DNA of 64,000 nucleotides, from assembly GCF_001429725.1 (NCBI RefSeq), contig NZ_LMHV01000005.1:85449-149448 (forward strand). Direction: 5' to 3'. Position numbers and translations under genes: made by a program. Positions 45,202-52,895 of the stretch are shown piece by piece. How positions within the stretch are numbered: the first letter of the stretch is position 1; every line of letters begins with the position of its first letter. The notes under the pieces were generated by a model. The model saw only the letters and a list, made by a program, of their open reading frames with translations. It made no database searches and had not been told where the DNA came from. This stretch comes from Rhizobium sp. Root708. Lineage in GTDB: Bacteria > Pseudomonadota > Alphaproteobacteria > Rhizobiales > Rhizobiaceae.

Positions 45202-46248
45202 TCAGAGATAGTTGACCAAGCTCAGGCTTTGCAGCTTCGAGACCAGCGTATAGGCGGTCTCAAGCTGTGTTTGAAGCGTGTTGACCAATGTCGACGCCTC
45301 ATAGGTATCGACGCCCTGCAGATCGCTGAGCCGTGTCGTGAGGAGTGAAGACTGAGCATCCAACGCGTCGTTAGCCTTTTCGACACGCTCCTGTGAAAGC
45401 CCGAGTACACTCTGTTGGGTCACCAGCGCCGAGCTTGCCTGCGAAGCGTAGCTAATTGCCGATGATGTCACGGCGCTCAGGGCATCCGCGCTGATGTCCT
45501 GCGATCCGATGGCCGAGATGACGGTCGCGGCCAGAGCGAGATACCGCATGCCTTCCGAATTGGCATTCGTTGAGGATGTAACGGTTTCGGATGTGCTGAT
45601 CCGGCTGGTCATGTTGGTGCTGGAGGCGCTCGACCATCCGCTGGAAGAATCTGTCCAGACGGATTCGGAGAACATCGGCTCGACGGTATCGGAGATGAAT
45701 GTCGTCATCTCGTCGCCCGTCAGTTCGTTCACCGACTTGCCGAGCCCGCTCGCGTAGCTTTGAAGCGCATCCGAAATGGCCGATGTCACCGATGCGCTCT
45801 GGTCCGTGAGCGGCGCGACGTCGACGTTGGTGCCGGCAAACAGATACTCCCCATTCACCATCGTGTTGGCGCTGGAGATCAGCTGGGAGATCGTGTCGCT
45901 CGCCGATTGCTGCGCTACCGCTAGGCTCGTCGAATCCTGGCTGCCCTGCAGGGCAGTCAAATTCGAGACGAGCGAGTCCGCGACATCCTGAAGGCTGGAG
46001 AGTGCCGATTGGGAGGCGTCAAGACGGACGCTGACGACGGAGTTGTTCGCCTTCAGCGAAGCGGCCTGATCAATCGCGGTGCGCAGGTTGATGCTTGTGG
46101 TCGCACCCGATCCCAGCGACGCGCCAAGGTCGGCGTAGGTGCCGGTCGTCGCTTCCGTCGATGCGGTGATCAGACGCGTCTGGGATTGATTGATGGTCTG
46201 GCGAAGGCTGGTGGCGAGCGCCGTGCTCGAAACGAACGACAATTTCAT
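45202..46248 (-). CDS. flgL: Flagellar hook-filament junction protein FlgL (HAP3)
   Basis: A 348-aa flagellin-like hook-associated protein. The N-terminal coiled D0/D1 helix (INQSQTRLITASTEATTGTYADLGASLG) and the C-terminal helix (about 260-345) carry heptad patterns typical of HAP3. It would cap the hook stack below the filament and be exported by the flagellar type III system without a cleaved signal. It begins 2 bp after flgK's stop. Normally rhizobial flgL is followed by flaF and flbT; here the next gene is DUF1810, so the operon is cut short. Confidence 0.9.
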   Translation of the reverse strand: MKLSFVSSTALATSLRQTINQSQTRLITASTEATTGTYADLGASLGSGATTSINLRTAIDQAASLKANNSVVSVRLDASQSALSSLQDVADSLVSNLTALQGSQDSTSLAVAQQSASDTISQLISSANTMVNGEYLFAGTNVDVAPLTDQSASVTSAISDALQSYASGLGKSVNELTGDEMTTFISDTVEPMFSESVWTDSSSGWSSASSTNMTSRISTSETVTSSTNANSEGMRYLALAATVISAIGSQDISADALSAVTSSAISYASQASSALVTQQSVLGLSQERVEKANDALDAQSSLLTTRLSDLQGVDTYEASTLVNTLQTQLETAYTLVSKLQSLSLVNYL

Positions 46249-46250
46249 GG

Positions 46251-47711
46251 TCAGGTCCCCAGGTCGAGCAGCGATTGCAGCATTTCGTTGATCGTGTTGA
46301 GCAGCTTCGTCGCGGCCTTGTAGGATTGCTCGATGTCGAGAAGCAGCGTCAGTTCCTCGTCCAGATTGACGCCCGTCTCGTTGGAGTAGGCTTCGTCGCT
46401 GCGGGACAAGGCTGCCGATGTGTTCTCGGCCGCGGATGTCGCGCCGCTCCTGTACTCTTCGAGCCAGCCGATCGATGCCGATGCGTAGGACATGATGCTG
46501 ACGCTGGATGAAAGACCGGCATCGGACGAGAAGCTGCGGGACGTATCCAGCGCGGAATAGAGCGTGTTCAGGTTATCGGAAAAGCCACTGTTGCCATCGC
46601 TGTTCAGATCCGTGATTCCGCTCACGGATCCGTCCCGAAGGTTCATCGGATCGCCGCCTTGGCTGGTGACGACGCTCGAATTCACCGAGATGGTCGCCGC
46701 AATACCGTTGATCACATCGCTCGACGTTGGCGTTTCACCGTCGGCGCCGGTCGATGTCGTCCACACGAACAAGCCCGGCACTGTCGTCGTGCCGTCTGTT
46801 TCCGAAAAGGCCGAGACCAGAGATTTGGCGATTTCCTCGAGCTGGGCCTGAAACGTCGGCGCGACTTCGTCGCGGAGCTGAAGCAGAGCTTGCAGGCTTC
46901 CGTCGGCCGAGGTCGTGGAGCCCTCTCCGGCCTTCAGCGCTACGCCGTCGATATAGACGGCATTCCCTTCCGTGCCGGCAACATAGGTGGACGTTGCCTT
47001 GAACGTGACGCTACGTGCCGTGCTCTCGAACAGCGTCGTGCCATCGCTCGTGTAAAGCGCCATGTCGTTGTTGTCACGCGTGACCGTGGTGACGCCGATG
47101 ATCGACGAAATCTGCTTCAGCAGTTTTTCGCGCTCATCAAGCGCACTCGACGTATCCGCTCCGGTCGCTGTCGCGACTTTCACGGCATCGTTCGCCGTTT
47201 GGAACTGTGAGAGAAGCGTGTTCAGCGTATCGACCTGGGTGGCAATCTCCGCGTCGGCGTCCTGCCGAACGGATTGAACGCCGTCGCTGGCTTCATTCAG
47301 CGAGTTCGCCAGGTCCTGCGCCGCCGTCACAGCCGATTGGGCGGCAATCGTGCTGCTTGGCGACGTCGCGAAGGTCTGCAATGCCTCCTGGAAGGAGGCA
47401 AGGTATGTGCTTGGGGACGTTTCATAGTCGTTGCCCCCAAGGATCGATTTCAATTGTTCCAGCCCATCGAGCAAAGTCTGTTGCCCGCTATCGCTTGCAT
47501 TCGACTGCAGATATTGCGTCAGCAGCGCATCTTCCTGGGCGCGGGAGACGGCGACGACCTGTGCTCCATCGAGCGAGGTCGTGACCGCCGCTTCCCGGCG
47601 CACATAGTCGGTGTTGCTGGAGTTGGCGATGTTGTTGGCAACGATGCTGCTTTGGTAGCTCGTCGTGCTGAATATGCTTTTCGTCGTATTGAGCGCGGCG
47701 GACAGTGACAT
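46251..47711 (-). CDS. flgK: Flagellar hook-associated protein FlgK (HAP1)
   Basis: A 486-aa HAP1. The N-terminus SLSAALNTTKSIFSTTSYQSSIVANNIANSSN has the rod/hook-family ANNIAN motif. The middle is Ser/Thr/Asp-rich and variable. The C-terminal LDEELTLLLDIEQSYKAATKLLNTINEMLQSLL is the conserved D0 helix. It joins hook to filament. It lies 12 bp after flgE and 2 bp before flgL, clearly one transcript. Confidence 0.92.
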   Translation of the reverse strand: MSLSAALNTTKSIFSTTSYQSSIVANNIANSSNTDYVRREAAVTTSLDGAQVVAVSRAQEDALLTQYLQSNASDSGQQTLLDGLEQLKSILGGNDYETSPSTYLASFQEALQTFATSPSSTIAAQSAVTAAQDLANSLNEASDGVQSVRQDADAEIATQVDTLNTLLSQFQTANDAVKVATATGADTSSALDEREKLLKQISSIIGVTTVTRDNNDMALYTSDGTTLFESTARSVTFKATSTYVAGTEGNAVYIDGVALKAGEGSTTSADGSLQALLQLRDEVAPTFQAQLEEIAKSLVSAFSETDGTTTVPGLFVWTTSTGADGETPTSSDVINGIAATISVNSSVVTSQGGDPMNLRDGSVSGITDLNSDGNSGFSDNLNTLYSALDTSRSFSSDAGLSSSVSIMSYASASIGWLEEYRSGATSAAENTSAALSRSDEAYSNETGVNLDEELTLLLDIEQSYKAATKLLNTINEMLQSLLDLGT

Positions 47712-47723
47712 GGGCGGCCGTCC

Positions 47724-49019
47724 TTATCGCTTCAGGTTGACGAGGACGTCCATGATGTCCGAACCGGTCTGGAAGACCTTCGAGTTGGCGGTGTACGAGC
47801 GCTGCGCCTCGATCATCTCGGTCAACTCGCCCGCGAGGTCGACGTTGGAACTCTCGAGTGCGCCCGATTGGATGGAGCCGAGACCGTTCGACTGGGGGAA
47901 GCCAGTGACGGTGACGCCGGAGGCGCCGTTGGCGCTGTAGACGTTGCCGCTCAGCAAGGTGAGATTGTCGGGGCTGGCGACCGTTGCAAGCGGGATCTGG
48001 TAAAGCGATTTCGTCGTGCCATTCGAATAGGACACGGAAACGACGCCATCGGTTCCGACACTGACGGAGCTGACCGTGCTTGCCGCCTGACCGTCGGCCG
48101 ATCCCGTGGCCGAGAAATCGGACGCGAGCTGCGTGAAGTCGGAATAGTCCATAGTGATCGTCTTGGCGGTGACCGGATCGACAATGTCGGTATCGGTCGC
48201 CGACGTGAGCTGGCCGTTCGCATCGAAGCTCATGGTCGCCACGCTGACGGCGCTCGACGAGTAGGGGAAGGATATCGTGCCGCCGGTCGTGGCGTCGGCA
48301 TTGCGGTAAACGGCCACCTCCCAGGTCGAGCCCGTGATGGCGCCGCTTGCGTCCGTGGTCTCGCCGGTCTTGGTAAAATAGTAGTCGTACTGGATGGTGT
48401 TGCCGAGACTGTCGTAGGCAACCAGCGACATCTTCTTCGTGTCGTCGGTGACTGCAGATGCATCGTTGGCGCTTGGCAGCGTGCTGGTGTCCGAAACGAC
48501 TTCTGCGCCGGAATCGAGGTTGCCGCTGAAGTAGGCCGACGTCGAAGCGACCGCGCTGAGGCCGGACTGGGTGACGTTAACGGGAACGAGGCCGTCAAAG
48601 CCGTTCACGACGACTGCCGGAGCGCCGGAGTCATAGGAGTAGCCCATCAGCGTGAAACCGGCGCTATTGACCAGATTGCCGCTGGAATCGACGGAGAAAT
48701 CGCCGGCGCGCGTCAGGACCGGTGTGCCGTCGGCACCCGACACGATGAAGAAGCCGTCGCCTGAGATCGCGAGGTTGTAGGCCGATGTCGTGTAGGAGAT
48801 GTCGCCCTGCTCGGCGACAGCCTGGCGTACCGTCGTCTGCACGCCGCCGGAATTGTAGTTGCCGGTCGTGGATGGCAGTACGAGAGAAGAAAACGCAGTG
48901 GAAACAGACTTGTAACCCGTTGTATTGGAGTTGGCGATGTTATCGGCGACCGTGCTCAAGCGGTTTGCCTGCGCGGCCATCCCAGATACTGCTGTTTTCA
49001 TGCTGCCGAAGATGCTCAT
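47724..49019 (-). CDS. flgE: Flagellar hook protein FlgE
   Basis: A 431-aa hook protein. It has the N-terminal domain with TVADNIANSNTTGYK (about residues 22-36), FlaE-like beta-rich centre and C-terminal ESSNVDLAGELTEMIEAQRSYTANSKV, the flg_bbr_C signature. ATG 49019 with AAGGAAAA upstream is chosen over a longer frame to 49082. It heads flgE-flgK-flgL. The intergenic region upstream carries one of three 24-bp palindromes found in this part of the window and is shared with the divergent tetR-1. No rod, motor or flagellin genes lie near. Confidence 0.92.
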   Translation of the reverse strand: MSIFGSMKTAVSGMAAQANRLSTVADNIANSNTTGYKSVSTAFSSLVLPSTTGNYNSGGVQTTVRQAVAEQGDISYTTSAYNLAISGDGFFIVSGADGTPVLTRAGDFSVDSSGNLVNSAGFTLMGYSYDSGAPAVVVNGFDGLVPVNVTQSGLSAVASTSAYFSGNLDSGAEVVSDTSTLPSANDASAVTDDTKKMSLVAYDSLGNTIQYDYYFTKTGETTDASGAITGSTWEVAVYRNADATTGGTISFPYSSSAVSVATMSFDANGQLTSATDTDIVDPVTAKTITMDYSDFTQLASDFSATGSADGQAASTVSSVSVGTDGVVSVSYSNGTTKSLYQIPLATVASPDNLTLLSGNVYSANGASGVTVTGFPQSNGLGSIQSGALESSNVDLAGELTEMIEAQRSYTANSKVFQTGSDIMDVLVNLKR

Positions 49020-49472
49020 AGCGTTTTCCTTGCCAAGACTGGTGGTACATGCCGCGTATTCGCACGCAAGCGACAGCCGCACGGAAAACGTGTGACGAAT
49101 CGTGACGCCTGGCGTAGAATAGGATTGGCTTTATCGGTGCGGTTCATCCGCACGCCCGCTGGTATTCGACCAAGCAGCGGCCGATCAGCGGTGAATCATT
49201 AAAGAACTTAGTGGTACCGTAAAGACAAAGCTAACTTCCGCAACCCTAGAAATCGCCTGTCACTTCTTGGGCTCTCCGACGTGCTCACAGATCACGTCTG
49301 GACATAGCAGAGCCGTGGACAGTTGCGTCCGCACCGCCCCTATTTAGGGATAAGTAGTTGACGTATCAGCGGATGCTGTGATTGTCTCGGCAGGTCAGGG
49401 TGCCGTTCGGCGGAAATATCGCTGCATTCTGTCGCTGCTTTTCGTGATGCCGCCAAGGGAACGTTTGAAGTT
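49020..49472. other. Divergent control region between flgE and tetR-1
   Basis: A 453-bp non-coding stretch. It holds palindrome copy A (49199-49222), a CCCTA/TAGGG dyad at 49338-49349 and GGATAAGTA at 49348-49356. The last motif recurs at 50119-50127 just after tetR-1. No protein-coding potential seen. Confidence 0.6.
49199..49222. promoter_or_regulatory. 24-bp palindrome, copy A (flgE/tetR-1 region)
   Basis: Left arm TTAAAGAACT, 4-bp spacer TAGT, right arm GGTACCGTAA. The reverse complement of the right arm is TTACGGTACC, giving a half-site TTAMAGAACY with two deviations. It lies 180 bp upstream of flgE and 251 bp upstream of tetR-1. It is the weakest of the three copies but keeps the same length and spacing. 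Confidence 0.55.
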
Positions 49473-50108
49473 ATGAACGTGCATGAATCCCAGAAAGTCG
49501 TCTCCGAGGTGAAGCGATCGCGCGGTCGTCCGCCGGCCCACGACGAAGCGACGCGTCGGGCGCAGATCGTCGAGACGGCGCGCGGAACTTTCTCGGAATT
49601 TGGCTACGCAGGTACAACCACAGATATTGTCGCCGCGCGTTGCCAAATTTCCAAGCAAACGCTCTACCGTCTGTTCCCAAGCAAGGAAGATTTGTTCATC
49701 GCGGCGACGATGATGCCGGCACAGGCATTGCTCGATCTGCCTCGACCCGACGGCGAAGACGTCCCCATGGAGGAGGTGATCGCGAGGATCTTCCGCATCG
49801 ATAGCGCACCCGTTCATGCCGCGTTGATCCGTACCGCTACAGGCGAAGCGGCAGATATTCCAGAAATGGCAGAGGCCCTGGCTCTTCGGGAAATTCAGCA
49901 GGCGAGGAGCTGCCTGATCGAGTGGCTGCGCGGCGAGGTCGCGAAGGGGAGCCTTCGTCTCGATAGTCCGGAAAGCTGTGCGCGGTTGCTGATGGATATG
50001 ATGTTTTCTGGGATGAGCCCGCGAGGCGGATGGGATCATGCGACCTCCAGGAAAGAACACCTGGGGAATTGCATCCGGTTTTTCCTGCGGGGCGCCTCCG
50101 CATCTTGA
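49473..50108 (+). CDS. TetR/AcrR family regulator (tetR-1)
   Basis: A 211-aa regulator. A basic R-G-R-P leader precedes the HTH (about residues 24-68: RRAQIVETARGTF...YAGTTTDIVAARCQISKQTLYRLF). The C-terminal ARLLMDMMFSGMSPRGG resembles the TetR_C domain of AmtR-like members. It is clearly paralogous to tetR-2 at 56051-56710, sharing YAGTTT, SKQTLY, SKEDLF, LDLPR and the LMDM.F.GM tail. It is divergent from flgE, with palindrome copy A between them, and followed by the DUF6502/DUF5666 pair on the same strand. Confidence 0.92.
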   Translation: MNVHESQKVVSEVKRSRGRPPAHDEATRRAQIVETARGTFSEFGYAGTTTDIVAARCQISKQTLYRLFPSKEDLFIAATMMPAQALLDLPRPDGEDVPMEEVIARIFRIDSAPVHAALIRTATGEAADIPEMAEALALREIQQARSCLIEWLRGEVAKGSLRLDSPESCARLLMDMMFSGMSPRGGWDHATSRKEHLGNCIRFFLRGASAS

Positions 50109-50204
50109 TTTTTGGTACGGATAAGTACTACGTGTGGTTGGCATGATGCGAGTGGATGTTCATCCGAGGAGCTGCGGCCTACGGCGTCCAGCGCGAGCGG
50201 GACG

Positions 50205-51044
50205 ATGAAGCAACGGCCGAAACCTCCGTTTTCAGAAGACGCGTTGCAGCGTACGCTCCTCCGTGTCTTGAGGCCGCTGGTGCGGCTTTGTTTGGCAAGC
50301 GGCCTGAACTACGTCGCGTTCTCGGCCCTCATGCGCAGGCTGTTTATCGATGTTGCCGAGAAGGACTTCGCGCTTCCTGAAAAGCAGCAGACGGACAGTC
50401 GTATATCTCTGCTAACAGGCATTCACCGCAAAGACGTCAGCCGGCTGCGCGGGAGTAGCCTTTCGGTTGATTCTCTGCCTGCGCCGGCCTCCCGCACCAG
50501 CCGCATCGTTGCGCGGTGGCTGGCCGATCCACGCTGCTGCGATGAGACCGGTGCGTTTAAGGCCTTGCCGCGGTCGTCAACGGATGGCGGGTTCTCGTTC
50601 GAAACCCTCGTCGGCGAGGTGACGAAAGATCTGCATGCCCGCGCCGTTCTGGATGAATGGCTCGATCGTGGCCTTGCCGCGCTTGACGAAAACGATCATG
50701 TCCACCTTCGCGTCGATTCACTCGTCTCAAGCGCGGACATGCAAACGCGGCAGCACTATTTTACGCGGAACCTTCATGACCATGCCGTGGCGGCGGTCGA
50801 GAACATTCTTGCCGAGGCACCGCCTTCCTTCGAGCGCGCGGTTCACTACAACAACATTTCCGATGCTCTTGCCAAGCGCCTCGAGGCGGCCAGCCGGGAA
50901 GAAGCGATGGCGATGCTGCTGCGGCTGAATCGTCTGGCCAACCAAGCCATCGAGAGCGACCCGGGCGGCGATCACCGGTGGATTGCCGGCGTCTACATCC
51001 TGCGGGCTGATGACGATCAGCTGGCATCGGAGGCCGGCGAATGA
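50205..51044 (+). CDS. DUF6502-like protein of unknown function
   Basis: A 279-aa cytosolic protein with no signal or membrane segment. The N-terminal part (ALQRTLLRVLRPLVRLCLASGLNYVAFSALMRRLFIDVAEKDFA) followed by ISLLTGIHRKDVSRLR looks like a helix-turn-helix, so DNA binding is possible. I assign it to the DUF6502 type from this pattern and from its coupling to a DUF5666 gene, a pairing I recall from other proteobacteria. The start is ATG 50205. Its stop overlaps the next start by 4 bp. Confidence 0.7.
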   Translation: MKQRPKPPFSEDALQRTLLRVLRPLVRLCLASGLNYVAFSALMRRLFIDVAEKDFALPEKQQTDSRISLLTGIHRKDVSRLRGSSLSVDSLPAPASRTSRIVARWLADPRCCDETGAFKALPRSSTDGGFSFETLVGEVTKDLHARAVLDEWLDRGLAALDENDHVHLRVDSLVSSADMQTRQHYFTRNLHDHAVAAVENILAEAPPSFERAVHYNNISDALAKRLEAASREEAMAMLLRLNRLANQAIESDPGGDHRWIAGVYILRADDDQLASEAGE

Positions 51045-52105
51045 AGCGCTTGGCCACGTCACGCCGCGGTTTCATGCAAGCGGTTGCTCTCCTGCCATTC
51101 GCTTTTGGCGCAAAGGCGGCGGAGAAGCCGAAGCCGCACGATCATGGCATCGGCGGCACAGGTGCGTCTTTGCGCGGTAACGAAGACCAAGGCATCGGCG
51201 GGACCGGGATCGTCGGGACGATCACCGGTTTCGGCAGCATCATCGTCAACGGCGTGCGGATTCCGTATCCGACGGATGTGCCCGTCTATCTGGATGGCCA
51301 GCGTGCCGGTACAGACAAGATGCGCGTTGGGCATGTGGTCCGCGTCCTGCTCAGCCGCACGCAGGCGCAATCGATCCACGTCACCAGCGAGGTGATCGGC
51401 CCCATCTCCGGGATCGGGAAGGGGCGGATAGACGTTCTTGCCCAGTCCGTCGATGTCACGAACCTGGCTGCGCGTCCGCGCTTGAGGGCTGGGCAGGTGA
51501 TTGCTGTCTACGGGATCAGGAAGCCCGACGGCACTATCGTTGCCAGCCGCATAGAGGGCCGCCCGGCTTCGACAGCCCCAATTCTGCGCGGTATTGCGGA
51601 GCGTAGGAACGGAAACCTAGCGGTCGCGGGCTTTGTCGTCGGTCGTCCGTCCGCGAACCTCCTTGGCAAGCGGGTTGTCGTAACCTTCCTCAACTCCGGT
51701 GGGCAATGGCGCCCCGGCAAGGTGAAAGCGGACGATATCGTCCCCGGGCTGACGCGCGGAACCGTCAATATCGAGACGTTCGTGGAGAGGAACGGGTCGA
51801 CCATACGGGCCGGTCTCGGATTCCACTTGAATGAGAATGGCATACAACCGCCCGGTAGAGACGGACGCGCGTTTGTGAACCTGCCAGTGGCAGGTGGCAA
51901 CTTCGATCCCGGTCCGCCCGGTTTCGGTCGCGCCGATGGCCGGTTTCGCTTCAACCGAATGGGACCAGGCGGGCCGCGCGGTCATTTCGGCGGCTTCAAT
52001 CGTCCAGATCCGGGCCCTTGGGGCGGGCATATGGGACCGCCCGGTGGTCCTCCGGGTGCGCCTCCCGGGCCACCGCCGGGCCCACCTCCAGGTCCGCCTC
52101 CTTAA
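51041..52105 (+). CDS. Tat-exported DUF5666 domain protein with collagen-like Pro/Gly tail
   Basis: A 354-aa protein. It has a twin-arginine signal (TSRRGFMQ followed by a hydrophobic stretch ending AKAAEK). After a GIGGTG repeat pair comes GIVGTITGFGSIIVNGVRI, the start of DUF5666-type small beta-barrel repeats (about residues 55-250). The last 60 residues are Gly/Pro/Phe-rich and end in repeated P-P-G-P triplets. Tat export implies folding before export, perhaps with a cofactor. It overlaps the DUF6502 gene by 4 bp, so the two are translationally coupled. Function is unknown. Confidence 0.8.
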   Translation: MKRLATSRRGFMQAVALLPFAFGAKAAEKPKPHDHGIGGTGASLRGNEDQGIGGTGIVGTITGFGSIIVNGVRIPYPTDVPVYLDGQRAGTDKMRVGHVVRVLLSRTQAQSIHVTSEVIGPISGIGKGRIDVLAQSVDVTNLAARPRLRAGQVIAVYGIRKPDGTIVASRIEGRPASTAPILRGIAERRNGNLAVAGFVVGRPSANLLGKRVVVTFLNSGGQWRPGKVKADDIVPGLTRGTVNIETFVERNGSTIRAGLGFHLNENGIQPPGRDGRAFVNLPVAGGNFDPGPPGFGRADGRFRFNRMGPGGPRGHFGGFNRPDPGPWGGHMGPPGGPPGAPPGPPPGPPPGPPP

Positions 52106-52156
52106 TAAGACAGAGTGGGTGATGCCCCGCCGCCGCGCGCTCTATTTAGCATCAGC

Positions 52157-52187
52157 TTGACAAATGGGAAAAATTCCCATTTATCTT
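52157..52187 (+). promoter_or_regulatory. Promoter with 21-bp palindromic operator in the spacer
   Basis: TTGACA at 52157-52162 is followed, overlapping its last base, by a perfect inverted repeat AAATGGGAA (52162-52170), AAA, TTCCCATTT (52174-52182). A -10-like TTTATC begins 17 bp after the -35. A repressor dimer here would block RNA polymerase. The next gene on this strand starts at 52241. The cognate regulator is unknown. Confidence 0.65.
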
Positions 52188-52240
52188 GAGTCCTCCCGAT
52201 GCTGCTTCGTTTCGGGCTGGGGATCATACGTACTAGCTTG

Positions 52241-52555
52241 ATGGAAAAGGAGCTTCCCTTGAACGACGCGCCGCGGCTCAACGTCATCGCCCTACCAAAA
52301 GGCGAGTTCATTCAAGCAGCCTACCCCTGTGATCTGCCTGCCGATGGTTCGGACACTTCCGATGTCATCGTCACCTGGGAGAACCACGACGAAATCGTGG
52401 AGCTCTTTCGGCGAGCCAACAGCGTTGCCGTTCAGATTTCCGAGCTGTGGCAACTCAAGAAAGACGGTCGCCTGAGCCAGGATGATGTCGACTTCCTGGC
52501 GGAGCTGATGGGCCTTCAGGCACGTTTGTCAAAGGCCCTGTCCCAGGTGATTTGA
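52241..52555 (+). CDS. Small hypothetical cytosolic protein
   Basis: A 104-aa protein with an N-terminal beta-rich part (RLNVIALPKGEFIQAAYPCD) and C-terminal helices. ATG 52241 has no Shine-Dalgarno, whereas a TTG at 52259 is preceded by AAAAGGAG at good spacing and may be the true start (98 aa). It is driven by the palindrome-containing promoter at 52157. Family not recognised. It converges on the gene at 52567 with an 11-bp gap. Confidence 0.6.
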   Translation: MEKELPLNDAPRLNVIALPKGEFIQAAYPCDLPADGSDTSDVIVTWENHDEIVELFRRANSVAVQISELWQLKKDGRLSQDDVDFLAELMGLQARLSKALSQVI

Positions 52556-52566
52556 GCTTCGCGGCC

Positions 52567-52881
52567 TCAATGCAGTTGAGGTTTTGTCCGAGGCTCGAGG
52601 AGCGGCGCGACCTCGCTCGACAGCAATTCCATATCGAAATAGCAGTCGGCCAGCAGGCAGGTGACGATGGCTTCGCACAGAAGCTCGATCTCCTGTGGAA
52701 TGCCATGGATTTCGTCACCTCCCGCTTCATAAACGCCGACCCGCGGCCAGGCGCGCTTTTGCTGCGGATGCAGCTTTTCCCCGAGAAACGGCAAAAGGTC
52801 GATAAGCTCGGAAGCGATTGTGACGGCCTGTTCGAGCTCTTCTTCCTCTGTTGTCGGAAAATATGGACGATCAATGGACAT
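52567..52881 (-). CDS. Small hypothetical acidic protein
   Basis: A 104-aa protein with an acidic N-terminus (TTEEEELEQAVTIASELIDLLPFL) and two cysteines in the C-terminal helix (LLCEAIVTCLLADCYFD). No signal peptide. It begins 14 bp after the stop of the DUF1217 gene on the same strand, so it is probably in that operon and might be its chaperone or partner. That is inference from position and small acidic character. Confidence 0.6.
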   Translation of the reverse strand: MSIDRPYFPTTEEEELEQAVTIASELIDLLPFLGEKLHPQQKRAWPRVGVYEAGGDEIHGIPQEIELLCEAIVTCLLADCYFDMELLSSEVAPLLEPRTKPQLH

Positions 52882-52895
52882 CCCGGATGAGCTCC

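Noticed and set aside
49348..50127. GGATAAGTA motifs flanking tetR-1 as a second operator class
   Set aside because: Only a 9-bp direct match without clear dyad symmetry; could be chance.
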